Counted from the stretch's first letter, positions 19,175 through 27,973 are shown. The stretch: 64,000 nucleotides of DNA from Anaerostipes caccae L1-92 (GCF_014467075.1 NZ_AP023027.1:2917501-2981500); one strand, 5' to 3'. A program made the numbers and translations. The notes: generated from the sequence alone by a model not told the origin.

Positions 19175-19603
19175 TTATTGTATCAGTTCCAACACTTCTT
19201 TTTCATTGGCTGCGTTCATGAGCTGCTCTCTGAAGTCGTCATGAATAATCTTTCTTGACAGTTTCGCCAGAATCTCCAGATGCTTATCTCCCTGTCCCGG
19301 GTCCGGAACTGCGATCTGAAAGACCATCTGCACTTTTTCATCCGCCCACTGCACCGGGTCTTTCAGCCTTGCAAATGCCAGCGACGGTTCCTTTACATGA
19401 ACTGATTTGGCATGGGGCGTGGCGATCAGAAATCCTATGCTTGTCGGTGCTCCCTCCTCTCTCTTTATCACATCCGCCACATATGCCGCCCTGTCATTCA
19501 AACGACCCTGTTCTTCCATTACTCCGGCAATCTTAGAGACTGTTTCTTCCGGTGATGCCGCTTCCAGGTCAAATACGACCAGCCCTTCATTCATTAATTC
19601 CAT
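19175..19603 (-). CDS. PTS fructose-type EIIA
   Basis: 142-residue EIIA of the fructose/mannitol family. The phosphoacceptor histidine is in ATPHAKSVHV (about residue 65), flanked by the usual EEGAPTSIGFLIA strand. It accepts phosphate from HPr and hands it to the IIB encoded two genes downstream. It overlaps the end of the epimerase-like gene by 17 bases, pointing to one transcript. An AAAAGGAGC ribosome site precedes the ATG. Confidence 0.92.
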   Translation of the reverse strand: MELMNEGLVVFDLEAASPEETVSKIAGVMEEQGRLNDRAAYVADVIKREEGAPTSIGFLIATPHAKSVHVKEPSLAFARLKDPVQWADEKVQMVFQIAVPDPGQGDKHLEILAKLSRKIIHDDFREQLMNAANEKEVLELIQ

Positions 19604-20306
19604 GGTTCTTTGCTCCTTTTGCTTCTTCTGCTGCTTTTAGCATGTCTTCACAGCACTGTTTTACTGTCTTTCCGTCAAGAAACAATCCCGATGTTCCCCC
19701 GGTCAGGATGTCCGCTCCGGCTTCCACCGCCCTCGGAATTGTATCCTGATTGATGTTTCCGTCTGCCTGAATCTTCGTCTTCAGTCCTGCGCTGTTCAGC
19801 ATCGCCCTCATCTGCCTGATGTGGCCGAGCGCCCCCTCCTGCATCTTTTGTCCTGAAAATCCGGGGTTGACTGTGAGTTTTAAGATCCAGGCCGCCTCAC
19901 CTGCCAGTGTGATGAAATCCTCCCCCGGAGGTGTCGTGGATTTATATGCCAATACCGGCCGGGCACCCGCTTCCCTGATCTGTTCAAACACCCTGAGAGG
20001 ATCTTTCATCGCCTCATAGTGTACCGCTATGTAATCCGCTCCCGCATCGGCATACATGCCGATATAGCGCTCCGGCTCAAAAGCGGCCAGATGGGCTTCT
20101 ATTGGGAGGCTGGTTATGCCTCTCATCTGTTTTAAGAGTGTTTCCGATAATATGAAACAATCATTAAACCTTCCATCCACCATATCATAGTGAAAAAACG
20201 AGATTCCCGATCCCTCGGCTTCCTCTATGGCATCTGCCAAATGACACAGATCCATGCAGGAAACAGATGCAGAAACCATGAGTTCTTTTTCCGCTGCTTT
20301 TTTCAT
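19587..20306 (-). CDS. Ribulose-phosphate 3-epimerase-like protein (RPE/AlsE family)
   Basis: 239-residue TIM-barrel protein of the pentose/hexulose phosphate epimerase family. Metal-site equivalents can be seen: aspartate in HYDMVDG, histidine in EAHLAAFEP and aspartate in QADGNIN. NPGFSGQ and the ADILTGGTSGLF phosphate loop are family hallmarks. It opens the PTS operon, so it probably acts on an intermediate of that sugar rather than in the housekeeping pentose phosphate pathway. A C3 or C4 epimerisation, as by AlsE, is a reasonable guess. Confidence 0.85.
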   Translation of the reverse strand: MKKAAEKELMVSASVSCMDLCHLADAIEEAEGSGISFFHYDMVDGRFNDCFILSETLLKQMRGITSLPIEAHLAAFEPERYIGMYADAGADYIAVHYEAMKDPLRVFEQIREAGARPVLAYKSTTPPGEDFITLAGEAAWILKLTVNPGFSGQKMQEGALGHIRQMRAMLNSAGLKTKIQADGNINQDTIPRAVEAGADILTGGTSGLFLDGKTVKQCCEDMLKAAEEAKGAKNHGINE

Positions 20307-20347
20307 CGCTTTCCTTTCCTTTTTATTATTTGTCTTTGTTTATTATT

Positions 20348-20376
20348 ATTTTATATTTATTTATCTTATTATTCAA
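20348..20376 (-). promoter_or_regulatory. Promoter of the epimerase-PTS operon, in an AT tract
   Basis: On the minus strand TTGAAT and TAAAAT lie 17 bases apart. The spacer and the downstream leader are made of AATAATAAA-type repeats like those at two other promoters of this locus. Confidence 0.65.
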
Positions 20377-20525
20377 TGTCTCTTTCGTTCTCTTTTTGCA
20401 GTTGTATATCTGCAAAAACGCAGCACTGCACCGATTCAAAACCAAAAATTGCAGGTAAACAACTGCAGTTTATGACATAGCAGTCAAATAATTTCCTCAC
20501 ACATCTGTGTACAGCCCGCGGAGCA

Positions 20526-20575
20526 TTTTTTATTTCATAGGGAAGGCCGCAGAACTTTCCTAATGAAATAAAAAA
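20526..20575 (-). terminator. Hairpin between the PRD regulator and the epimerase-PTS operon
   Basis: A 13-bp inverted repeat (TTTTTTATTTCAT / ATGAAATAAAAAA) with a partly paired inner stem lies just downstream of the PRD regulator stop. It probably ends that transcript; the T-rich arm could serve both directions. Confidence 0.55.
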
Positions 20576-20599
20576 AGAAAGTGCCCAAAAGACACCTTC

Positions 20600-22573
20600 T
20601 TAATCCGAATTCATCATGATAATATTTTTGATCTCTTCTTTGCTGCCTGCTTTCCTTATGAGTTTTGCCGCATTCTTTTCCATAGTCATTTCATAAAATG
20701 TTTCAAAAAAGGCTCTGGTGGACTGAATATCTTCAAAATTCAGCGCCAGCAAAAATATTACATCCACGCTTCCCTCATCCCACTCAACTTTGTGGTCCGT
20801 CTTTATAATTGCCACAGCCGGCTTTTCAACGAGATTTGCCATGCCATGGGGAACTGCAACGCCTCCTCCGAGCACAGATGCGCTGATCTCTTCTCTCCTC
20901 AGTACATCCTCATAAAATCCATCCTTTACATAGCCCCCGTCCTTCAGCTTTCTGCACACCTTATGTAACAGAGCCTTTTTCGTCATTGTCCCTGACTCCA
21001 GAAAGATCAGTTCGTCCTCCATCAAGTTTTTAATAGTCCACCGTTTTTCCAGATTCTTCTTCTTTTCTTTCATCTCATGACAAACTTTCTTGATCCTGAA
21101 GACATCCTGTTCTCCCACAAGCGGAGTCGTATAAACCACATAAGGGTGTTTAATCTTCAGTGAGGGGACCGTGGTGATCACAAGGTCATACTGGCTCTCA
21201 TCGATCATGACTCCTGCATTTGCGGGGAGTACCGATGTGACATTGATGTCCATAATCTTATGTTCGATCTTTCTGGCAATGATCTGAGCGATCCCCACAC
21301 CGCCGCTGCCGATAACAACTGTATTAATGTCCCTCTTATTCTGAACCATAGCGCCGCCAAAAAGAATTGCCATATAGGAGATCTCATCTTCTGTCGGAAA
21401 TGCGCCCACAAGGCTTTCATACTCTTTGCTTGCCGTAAAACAAGCTGAAAATATGGCTGAGTATGTCCTCTTTATCTCATCCAAAAAAGGATTTTTAATC
21501 TCAAACCCAAACTTAACTCTTATGAAAGAACTGTTCAGAAATAGGGCTGTACTCGTCTTCAGCAGAGGATCTTCCCTGAAATCTCTGCCCACGATGGAAG
21601 AAATATACTGAATCATGTTCTGGGCAGCGTCCTCGATATCGATCTCCTTTTCGATCAGAAATTTTTTGTTTACTATGCGGCTGCTGTTCTGTACTTCCGC
21701 TCCAAGAAGCAGAAGATACAAATACAATCCCTCCCTCGGATCAATGTTCATCCTGAATTGCCTGTTCAGAAGTCCCGTGAATATATCTGTCCAGTCGGCG
21801 ATCTCCTCTACCAGTGTCAGTCTGCTGATCATAGACTCCTCCAGACAATGCCCTCCTCTCAGCCGGTTCATCTGACTGCTCGTATATTCAGCCAGCATAC
21901 AAAATGTATAATCATTAAACTGCGTGCCGATCTGTCTCTCCAGCTGCTGAATACAGGCAATCACCTTATCAGCTGTGCTCTTTCTGTACTGAGATAAAAA
22001 TCTTGCATATGTCACCGGATCGATTCTGTAATCCGGCACTGCGGCTGACTTTGGAACTTCTTCCAGATATACTTTCTGGTTTTGGCACACCAGAACTTTT
22101 CTCAGGTCAAATTCCCGGCCCTGTATAATAATTCCTTTTCCAACGATCCGCCGAATGCATACCCTGTCCGGCTCTAACATCTTATTTGCCTTCTCGATAT
22201 CTGTACAGATCGTGGATTTGGAAACAAACAGCTCCTCGGCAAACAAAGATCCGGTGTAAGGCTCCCCATTTTCAATCAGAGTCCTGATAATATAGCACAT
22301 CCGGTATTTTCTTGTTTCACAGGGGATCTGGTCTTTCGGAAATAAGTGTTCCAATTCTTTTCTGTGCAGTCCTGCCTGAAGACAGACCCCCTTTCCCCTC
22401 CGGCGGACAAGCCGATATCCATTTTCTTCACAGAATTCAGCTGCCTCTTTCATATAATTGTGTACACTCCGCTCGGAAATCTCCAGCATCCCTGCAATTC
22501 TTTCATAGGTGATAAATTCATCATCCTGATGAATCAGCACTCTCATTATTTTTGATGCAGTCTTGGAAAGCAT
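20600..22573 (-). CDS. PRD-containing PTS regulator (MtlR/LicR-type) with EIIB-like and EIIA domains
   Basis: 657-residue regulator. Domains in order: two helix-turn-helix regions (about 1-130), two PRD modules (about 190-390), an EIIB-like segment (about 410-495) and a fructose-type EIIA (about 510-650). The EIIA histidine is intact in AVPHGM. Several other usual phosphosites look replaced: the EIIB-like cysteine position reads VIGSGGVG, and the second PRD reads AILFGGAM where a histidine is common. It precedes the epimerase-PTS-glycyl radical enzyme run and probably activates it when the cognate sugar drains phosphate from the PTS. Confidence 0.88.
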   Translation of the reverse strand: MLSKTASKIMRVLIHQDDEFITYERIAGMLEISERSVHNYMKEAAEFCEENGYRLVRRRGKGVCLQAGLHRKELEHLFPKDQIPCETRKYRMCYIIRTLIENGEPYTGSLFAEELFVSKSTICTDIEKANKMLEPDRVCIRRIVGKGIIIQGREFDLRKVLVCQNQKVYLEEVPKSAAVPDYRIDPVTYARFLSQYRKSTADKVIACIQQLERQIGTQFNDYTFCMLAEYTSSQMNRLRGGHCLEESMISRLTLVEEIADWTDIFTGLLNRQFRMNIDPREGLYLYLLLLGAEVQNSSRIVNKKFLIEKEIDIEDAAQNMIQYISSIVGRDFREDPLLKTSTALFLNSSFIRVKFGFEIKNPFLDEIKRTYSAIFSACFTASKEYESLVGAFPTEDEISYMAILFGGAMVQNKRDINTVVIGSGGVGIAQIIARKIEHKIMDINVTSVLPANAGVMIDESQYDLVITTVPSLKIKHPYVVYTTPLVGEQDVFRIKKVCHEMKEKKKNLEKRWTIKNLMEDELIFLESGTMTKKALLHKVCRKLKDGGYVKDGFYEDVLRREEISASVLGGGVAVPHGMANLVEKPAVAIIKTDHKVEWDEGSVDVIFLLALNFEDIQSTRAFFETFYEMTMEKNAAKLIRKAGSKEEIKNIIMMNSD

Positions 22574-22585
22574 AGGAACTCCTTT

Positions 22586-22621
22586 TATTATTATTTATTG
22601 ATATATATTATTTATTATTAT
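22586..22621. repeat. 14-base mirror repeat of TTATTATT type in front of the PRD regulator
   Basis: TATTATTATTTATT at 22586-22599 is followed after 8 bases by its mirror image TTATTTATTATTAT at 22608-22621. It runs from the -10 box to near the start codon. Related tracts lie in front of the epimerase (about 20319-20375) and glycyl radical enzyme (about 17652-17690) genes. Confidence 0.7.
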
Positions 22622-22648
22622 TTTAGACTTTCCTATGATTTCTGTCAA
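22620..22648 (-). promoter_or_regulatory. Promoter of the PRD regulator
   Basis: On the minus strand a perfect TTGACA and TAAAAT are separated by 17 bases. The -10 overlaps the mirror-repeat AT tract, which suggests autoregulation. Confidence 0.7.
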
Positions 22649-22692
22649 CGCTCACTTAAAGACATCCCTTCCACTATCAGTAAAAGGCGCTG

Positions 22693-22728
22693 AAAAAGGC
22701 CAGAAAATATCCTGTATTTTCTGGCCTT
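22693..22728 (-). terminator. Rho-independent terminator of the nad operon
   Basis: GC-containing stem GGCCAGAAAATA / TATTTTCTGGCC with a 5-base loop. On the minus strand it is followed by a T-run, 18 bases past the nadC stop. Confidence 0.85.
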
Positions 22729-22745
22729 CCCATATCACTTTTCTG

Positions 22746-23603
22746 TTATTCTGTCGGTTTCAGGTTTTTCAGTGAAATATCCAGGATTGGAGCCGAATGG
22801 GTCAAAGCCCCGGAAGATACGAAATCCACTCCGATCTCCCTGATCTTTTTTAACCGTTCCTTCGTCACGTTGCCGGAACACTCCGTGAGAGCACGGCTTC
22901 CGATAATTTCAACCGCCTCTTTCATCATTTCATCTGACATATTATCCAGCATAATAATATCCGCACCTGCCTCCAGAGCGTCATTTACCATGGCAAGATT
23001 TTCGGTCTCCACCTCAATCTTCCGCACAAACGGAGCATAGGCTCTTGCCGCATAGACTGCCTCCCGGACTCCTCCGGCAGCACCGATATGATTGTCTTTC
23101 AGCATCACCCCGTCGGAAAGGTTGTAGCGGTGATTCTTGCCGCCTCCGACTGTTACCGCATATTTCTCAAACGGACGCATATTCGGTGTTGTCTTTCTCG
23201 TATCCAGAAGCTGCGTGGAGGAACCTTCTAATTCTTTTACAAGGGAATTGGTAAATGTTGCGATCCCGCTCATTCTCTGAAGGTAGTTAAGGGCCGTCCT
23301 CTCCCCTGACAGCAGGACACGGATATCTCCCCTGAGAACTCCCATAAGCTGTCCGGCTTTGATTTCGTCTCCGTCGCTCAGCTCTGTCTCAAAGGTTACA
23401 TTTTCATCCAGCAGGGTAAACACACGGTGGAACACTTCCAAACCCGCGACAATCCCGTCTTCTTTACAGATCAGTTCGACCTGTCCCTGTCTCGGTTTTG
23501 GCATGACAGCGTTGGTGCTGACGTCCTCTCCGGTGATGTCCTCTTTTAATGCGTTCAGCAGATACTCATCAATGTTTACCGCCATTGTTACACCATTTAT
23601 CAT
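22746..23603 (-). CDS. nadC: Nicotinate-nucleotide pyrophosphorylase (carboxylating)
   Basis: Converts quinolinate and PRPP to nicotinate mononucleotide in de novo NAD synthesis. Family motifs are LKEDITGEDVSTNAV at the N-terminus, LDTRKTTPNMR, GGGKNHRYNLSDGVMLKDNH (residues about 155-175) and SSGALTHSAP at the C-terminus. The start at 23603 gives 285 residues and has a GGATGGGGA ribosome site; a longer frame to 23678 is not needed and the ATG at 23585 is an alternative. It overlaps nadB, consistent with one nadABC operon. Confidence 0.95.
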   Translation of the reverse strand: MINGVTMAVNIDEYLLNALKEDITGEDVSTNAVMPKPRQGQVELICKEDGIVAGLEVFHRVFTLLDENVTFETELSDGDEIKAGQLMGVLRGDIRVLLSGERTALNYLQRMSGIATFTNSLVKELEGSSTQLLDTRKTTPNMRPFEKYAVTVGGGKNHRYNLSDGVMLKDNHIGAAGGVREAVYAARAYAPFVRKIEVETENLAMVNDALEAGADIIMLDNMSDEMMKEAVEIIGSRALTECSGNVTKERLKKIREIGVDFVSSGALTHSAPILDISLKNLKPTE

Positions 23604-24876
23604 AGAAATCCCCATCCTTTCTTTTGATCTCTTCCAGTACAAGGTGTTTGTTTTCCTCCTGTATACCGGAAATGTCATGATACTGTGCTAAATCAACCTG
23701 ACACTCTGAAGGTTTTTTCGGCGACTTTGCAATATCTTCTGCAGACTCCAGGGCAAAAACAAGAGATTCCAGAAGAGAATTGCTGGCCAGCCGGTTCTTT
23801 CCATGTACTCCGTTGCAGCTGGCCTCTCCCACTGCGTATAAATCCTCCATGGAAGTACGACTGCTTAAATCTACCTTAATCCCTCCCATAAAATAATGCT
23901 GTGCGGGAGTCACCGGAATCCATTCCTTCGTCATGTCATATCCCTCTTCCAGACACTGCTTATAAATATTAGGAAATCTTTTTCTGATCCGATCCCCGTC
24001 CAGATGAGTCACAGACAGCCGCACATAATCGGTTCCGTCTTTCTCCATCTGTTCACGTATAGCTGCTGTCACAATATCCCTGGGCAGCAGTTCATCTACA
24101 AACCGTTCCCCGTCTTTATTGAATAAATAGGCTCCTTCTCCTCTGACAGACTCTGAAATCAAAAAACTCCTTCCCGGCTTGTCCGAATAAAAAGTCGTCG
24201 GATGTATCTGTATGTAATTGATATTCTGTATCTCCACGTTATGGCGAAGGCAGATAGCCAATCCGTCTGCGGTGAGATGCCTGTAATTGGTGGAGTGTTT
24301 AAACAGACCTCCCATGCCTCCCGTTGCGAGTACAGTCTTCCCTGCATAAATACAGTCCACATCTCCTTTGGGTGTCACATAGACAACTCCCCGGCAGGCT
24401 CCTTTTTCCTCGATCAGATCGATCATTGTAGAATGGGTCAGGATCTCAATGTTATCCCTCCGTTTCACTTCCTCATAGAGCTTGCCGGTGATTTCTTTCC
24501 CTGTCACATCATCGTGATGAAGAATCCGGAAAATGGAGTGTCCCCCTTCCCGGGTATATTCTGTCTCTCCATCTCTCTGATCAAACTGAACACCGAATCC
24601 GATAAGGTCATCGATAATTTCCCTGGAACGGGTGATCATCTTGTCTACAGCCGCTTTGTCGTTCTCATAATGGCCGGCCTTCATGGTATCTTCAAAGTAG
24701 CGGTCGTAATCTTCTTCATTGCGCAGTGCAGAAATTCCTCCCTGAGCCAGGAAGGAATCACTCTCCTCTACTTCTGTCTTGGTAATCATAATGACTCTGT
24801 AATCTCTTGGAAGAAACAAGGCGTGAAACAATCCGGCTGCCCCGGTTCCAACCACAATTACATCTGCTGATCTCAT
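23569..24876 (-). CDS. nadB: L-aspartate oxidase
   Basis: FAD enzyme that oxidises aspartate to iminoaspartate. The Rossmann motif VVGTGAAGLFHALFL is at the N-terminus. SFLAQGGISA and GGHSIFRILHHDDVTG are flavin and substrate segments of the succinate dehydrogenase flavoprotein family, and ASCNGVHGKNRLASNSLLE (residues about 350-368) is a hallmark. At 435 residues it lacks the C-terminal helical domain of the approximately 540-residue E. coli enzyme, as often seen in clostridia. It follows nadA by about 43 bases and overlaps nadC. Confidence 0.95.
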   Translation of the reverse strand: MRSADVIVVGTGAAGLFHALFLPRDYRVIMITKTEVEESDSFLAQGGISALRNEEDYDRYFEDTMKAGHYENDKAAVDKMITRSREIIDDLIGFGVQFDQRDGETEYTREGGHSIFRILHHDDVTGKEITGKLYEEVKRRDNIEILTHSTMIDLIEEKGACRGVVYVTPKGDVDCIYAGKTVLATGGMGGLFKHSTNYRHLTADGLAICLRHNVEIQNINYIQIHPTTFYSDKPGRSFLISESVRGEGAYLFNKDGERFVDELLPRDIVTAAIREQMEKDGTDYVRLSVTHLDGDRIRKRFPNIYKQCLEEGYDMTKEWIPVTPAQHYFMGGIKVDLSSRTSMEDLYAVGEASCNGVHGKNRLASNSLLESLVFALESAEDIAKSPKKPSECQVDLAQYHDISGIQEENKHLVLEEIKRKDGDFYDKWCNNGGKH

Positions 24877-24919
24877 AATTAAAATTAATCCTTTCCCCCG
24901 GATAAGAGGCTGTTAATAT

Positions 24920-25828
24920 CTACTGTGCGATTCGCAGCATCTCATCCAACGCTTTCTTTGCGTCAAGACGCAGTGTCTCATCCAGTTCCACCTGGTTTTT
25001 CATGTCTCTCAGTGTATCTCTGACATTTTCAAGAGTGATCCTCTTCATGTTCGGACAGAACTGTCTGTGCCCCACAGAATAAAACGTCTTGTTCGGATTC
25101 TTCTGTTTCAGTTCATATAAAACACCCATCTCTGTACAGATAATAAACTTATCCGCATCGGATGCAGTGGCATAATCTATGATCCCTGATGTGCTTCCCA
25201 CATAGTCGGCCAGTTCCACCACATCCATCGTACACTCCGGATGCACAAGGATCTCTGCGTCCGGATGCGCTTCTTTGGCTTTTTTTACGTTGTCTGCAGT
25301 AATACTTGTATGTACATGACAGAATCCGTCGTTGTAAATAAAGTTCTTCTCAGGAAGTTTTGATCCGATATATCTGCCAAGATTCTCATCCGGAATAAAG
25401 AATATATTCTTCTGTGGAAGAGATTTTACAATCTTCATAGCATTGGATGATGTCACACAGACATCGGAATAGGATTTGATCTCTGCTGTGGAATTAATAT
25501 AACAGACCACTGCCAGATCATCATATTCATCCCTTACCTTCTGTATCTTGTCCAAATCCACCATATGGGCCATCGGGCAGTCCGCCAGCTGGTCCGGCAT
25601 GATCACAGTTCTGTCGGGATTCAGGATCTTCGCGCTTTCTCCCATAAAGCTTACACCGGCAAAACAGATCACATCTTTCGACTCCTTAAGCGCTACCTTT
25701 GCGAGGTAATACGAATCCCCAACATAGTCTGCAATCTCCTGTACAGCGTCATCTACATAATAATGGGCCAATAAGACCGCATTTCGTTCTCTCTTTAACT
25801 CTTCAATCTCTTTTGCGAGGTTGTCCAT
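24920..25828 (-). CDS. nadA: Quinolinate synthase
   Basis: Iron-sulfur enzyme that condenses iminoaspartate with dihydroxyacetone phosphate to quinolinate. Cluster cysteines fit CYINSTAEIK, HPECTMDVV and FCPNMKRIT. NAVLLAHYYVDDAVQEIADYVGDS (residues about 16-38) marks the family. The start at 25828 follows AAGGAGGAAAAGG; a longer frame to 25846 would bury that site. It is the first gene of nadA-nadB-nadC, and 302 residues is a normal length. Confidence 0.96.
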   Translation of the reverse strand: MDNLAKEIEELKRERNAVLLAHYYVDDAVQEIADYVGDSYYLAKVALKESKDVICFAGVSFMGESAKILNPDRTVIMPDQLADCPMAHMVDLDKIQKVRDEYDDLAVVCYINSTAEIKSYSDVCVTSSNAMKIVKSLPQKNIFFIPDENLGRYIGSKLPEKNFIYNDGFCHVHTSITADNVKKAKEAHPDAEILVHPECTMDVVELADYVGSTSGIIDYATASDADKFIICTEMGVLYELKQKNPNKTFYSVGHRQFCPNMKRITLENVRDTLRDMKNQVELDETLRLDAKKALDEMLRIAQ

Positions 25829-25885
25829 CCTTTTCCTCCTTAGCAAGGGAATTTTCCCAACTGATATGATTCCATACTAAGATTA

Positions 25886-25914
25886 AATATACCACTTTGA
25901 TCAACTGTTATCAA
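25886..25914 (-). promoter_or_regulatory. Sigma-A promoter of nadABC
   Basis: On the minus strand TTGATA and TATATT are separated by 17 bases, about 60 bases before the nadA start. The spacer contains the palindrome TTGATCAA, a possible regulator site. Confidence 0.7.
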
Positions 25915-25966
25915 GTATTTAGTGGGTTTTCAGGTATAGACAGCCCGGCTCCCAGTACGCAGATTA

Positions 25967-26966
25967 TCATTTTGCAAGCTCTTGTTCGATTTCTTCAATC
26001 GTTGGCAGATTATTCTTGAATTCTCCCTTCAAAATTTTAGTGAATTCATACTGTGCTATCCCAATAGGCTGTAAAATATCATCTAACGCATATTCTGCTA
26101 CTACATTATCCTTATCTTTACAAATCAAAATTCCTATTGTCTGGTTATCCTGTTTCTCTTTCATATTTTTGTTTACCGCTGTCACATAAAAATTTAGTTT
26201 CCCTGCAAACTCAGGCTTAAATTTTTCTGTCTTTAATTCTAAAACCACATAGCAATGAAGTTTAACGTGATAGAAAAGCAAAACCAGTTCCTAGTTCTAA
26301 CAAAAACTGGGTGATTTGATTTATTAAAGCATCTTCTAATTCCTTCTCATCGTATTCCTCTCGTATAGTCAAAAAGTCAAAATTGTATGGATCCTTTAAA
26401 GTTTGTAAAGCTAAGTCAGATTGTGGGTCTGGTAATTTTGTCTGAAAGTTTGATATTGCTTTCCCCTGACGTTCATATAAATGACTATCAATTTGATGTT
26501 CCAGCAAATTTCTGCTCCAGTTATTATCCATTGTTTTTTGGACATAAAACAATGCTTCATTAATACTTTTACATTTATACATAATCCGTTGATTATGTCC
26601 CCATGGAATACTTTTTATCATTCTTTCTGCTTCATTTAATTGGCTTACAGGTTGTAAGCCAATTTTTAAACCACTGTAAAATTTGTACCAATAACGGATA
26701 CTTTTTAAATTCTGCACAGAAAAACCATTCATACCTGGAAATGCTCTTTTCAAATCTTTACTCATAGCTACCAAAAATCCATCACCCCATTTTGTATTTT
26801 CCTGTTTTTTTACAATGTCTCTTCCTAAATCCCTATATAAATCCATCAGTTCATGGTTCACTTTAACAGAGGCTTTTATTTGACTCTGCTTTATTCTTTT
26901 TTTAACATTTTTTATCCATTCTTTATATTCAACAGTTACATTAAATCCTCCATCATTTTTTGCCAT
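25967..26966 (-). pseudogene. YhcG/DUF1016-type PD-(D/E)XK nuclease, broken by an internal deletion
   Basis: The upstream part (start at 26966, AGGAGG site) encodes the helical N-terminal domain of YhcG-type proteins (KVNHELMDLYRDLGRDIV, FSVQNLKSIRYWYKFY) up to LLELGTGFAFLSR. The downstream part resumes in another frame with LFYHVKLHCYVVLELKTEKFKPEFAGKL-type sequence (residues after the break). Intact relatives have about 15 residues between them, including the catalytic aspartate strand (DFYIDLLFYH). The junction lies around 26275, where the repeated word TGCTTTT would allow slippage deletion. The nuclease should be dead. Confidence 0.82.
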
Positions 26967-27079
26967 TTTGTCTCCTCCTGTAAGCACTTTCGATTTACTC
27001 CGCAGCTTAATTTTACCATTTATTTACAATAAATTCTACTTATTTCTTTAATATACACTTTTATATTTATGTATACAAA

Positions 27080-27125
27080 ACAGCACCCTTATCAACGCTG
27101 CCGGTTCCGTTGATAAAGATGCTGT
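27080..27125 (-). terminator. Terminator of the mannose-type PTS operon
   Basis: Long inverted repeat (ACAGCA...TTATCAACG / CGTTGATAA...TGCTGT) immediately after the HPr-like gene, followed on the minus strand by TTTTG. Confidence 0.75.
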
Positions 27126-27129
27126 ATTA

Positions 27130-27387
27130 TTAAAGATTATGGATACAAAACTCTTTCAATTCCTCTGCCGCCCTGTCTTCATCCGGTCCTTCAATCATAA
27201 ACGTTACGATTTCATGCTGACGAGCTCTCAGTGTCAAAAGAGAAATCATATTTTTGGCGTTCGCTCTCTGAGTTCCCTTTTCCAGAATTATTTTACTCTG
27301 GTACGTCCGCGCTTTTTCTACCAGAAGCACAGCCGGACGCGCATGGATTCCAACAGGCGACTGCACTTTAAAATCAAACTGCTTCAT
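27130..27387 (-). CDS. HPr-family phosphocarrier lacking the regulatory serine
   Basis: 85-residue HPr-like protein. The phosphoacceptor histidine is in the canonical SPVGIHARPA segment. The usual Ser46 context (KSIMGVMSL in Bacillus HPr) reads KNMISLLTL, so the serine phosphorylated by HPr kinase is asparagine. It should therefore carry phosphate to EIIs but not take part in CcpA catabolite repression. It is the last gene of the eight-gene mannose-type PTS operon, so it may be a dedicated carrier for that system. A housekeeping HPr is presumably encoded elsewhere. Confidence 0.9.
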   Translation of the reverse strand: MKQFDFKVQSPVGIHARPAVLLVEKARTYQSKIILEKGTQRANAKNMISLLTLRARQHEIVTFMIEGPDEDRAAEELKEFCIHNL

Positions 27388-27402
27388 CTTTTTCCTCCCT
27401 GA

Positions 27403-27966
27403 TCATGCCTGGACAGATTCACCTTTCAGCCTTTCGATTTCTTCCGCAATCCGTTTTGCAAATGAAAAGGACTGTTTCATAGCAAAGCTTTTTATCCTGA
27501 CAGGGTTTGATATCAAAGGAATTTGTTTTTCCTGGCCGTCCTCCAGTTTGATCAGAACTTTCAGAGAGTGAATCGTGCCTGCTTCTTTTGACTTAATTTT
27601 ATCTTCCAGTTCTCCCAAAGGCATGAAAGGTCTGTAATCGATCCGGCACTCGCTGATCTTATCCAGCGGATAAAATTCCGGCTCTGAAACCTGTTTTTGG
27701 TTGATCCGGTTGTTGAGAAGGCAGATCTTCCTGTTTTTCTCATCAAACAAAATATAATTCCCTATCCGCCCTGTAATCTCAAAATCTTCTGTGAGCCCGC
27801 CCTGCCTTTCACACAATTTTCTGATCTCACCATAACTTTTCTTTGCAATCGTCTCTGTAAAATGATTGCTGGCCTTCTCATAGCACGCTTTGCAGATGTA
27901 TCCTTCCGCATATCGAAATTTCTTAAACATTCCCAAAGGTGCATCACAGATATCACATGTCTTCAT
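27403..27966 (-). CDS. DUF4428-like zinc-ribbon protein
   Basis: 187-residue cytoplasmic protein. The N-terminus has a zinc-ribbon pattern (CDICDAPLG ... YICKACY) and the C-terminal part is beta-rich and resembles a PH-type fold. This matches what I recall of DUF4428 proteins, whose function is unknown. The ATG at 27966 lies 8 bases past the kinase stop and has an AGGGTGA ribosome site. It is embedded between the sugar kinase and the HPr-like gene in the PTS operon, where its role is unclear. Confidence 0.65.
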   Translation of the reverse strand: MKTCDICDAPLGMFKKFRYAEGYICKACYEKASNHFTETIAKKSYGEIRKLCERQGGLTEDFEITGRIGNYILFDEKNRKICLLNNRINQKQVSEPEFYPLDKISECRIDYRPFMPLGELEDKIKSKEAGTIHSLKVLIKLEDGQEKQIPLISNPVRIKSFAMKQSFSFAKRIAEEIERLKGESVQA

Positions 27967-27973
27967 TTCCAAT

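Noticed and set aside
22621..22745. Riboswitch or RNA gene between the PRD regulator and nadC
   Set aside because: The stretch is explained by a promoter on one side and a simple terminator on the other.
25967..26987. Two separate genes (YhcG N-terminal and C-terminal proteins)
   Set aside because: The halves overlap in different frames and together match one family with a missing catalytic strand, so a broken gene is the simpler reading.
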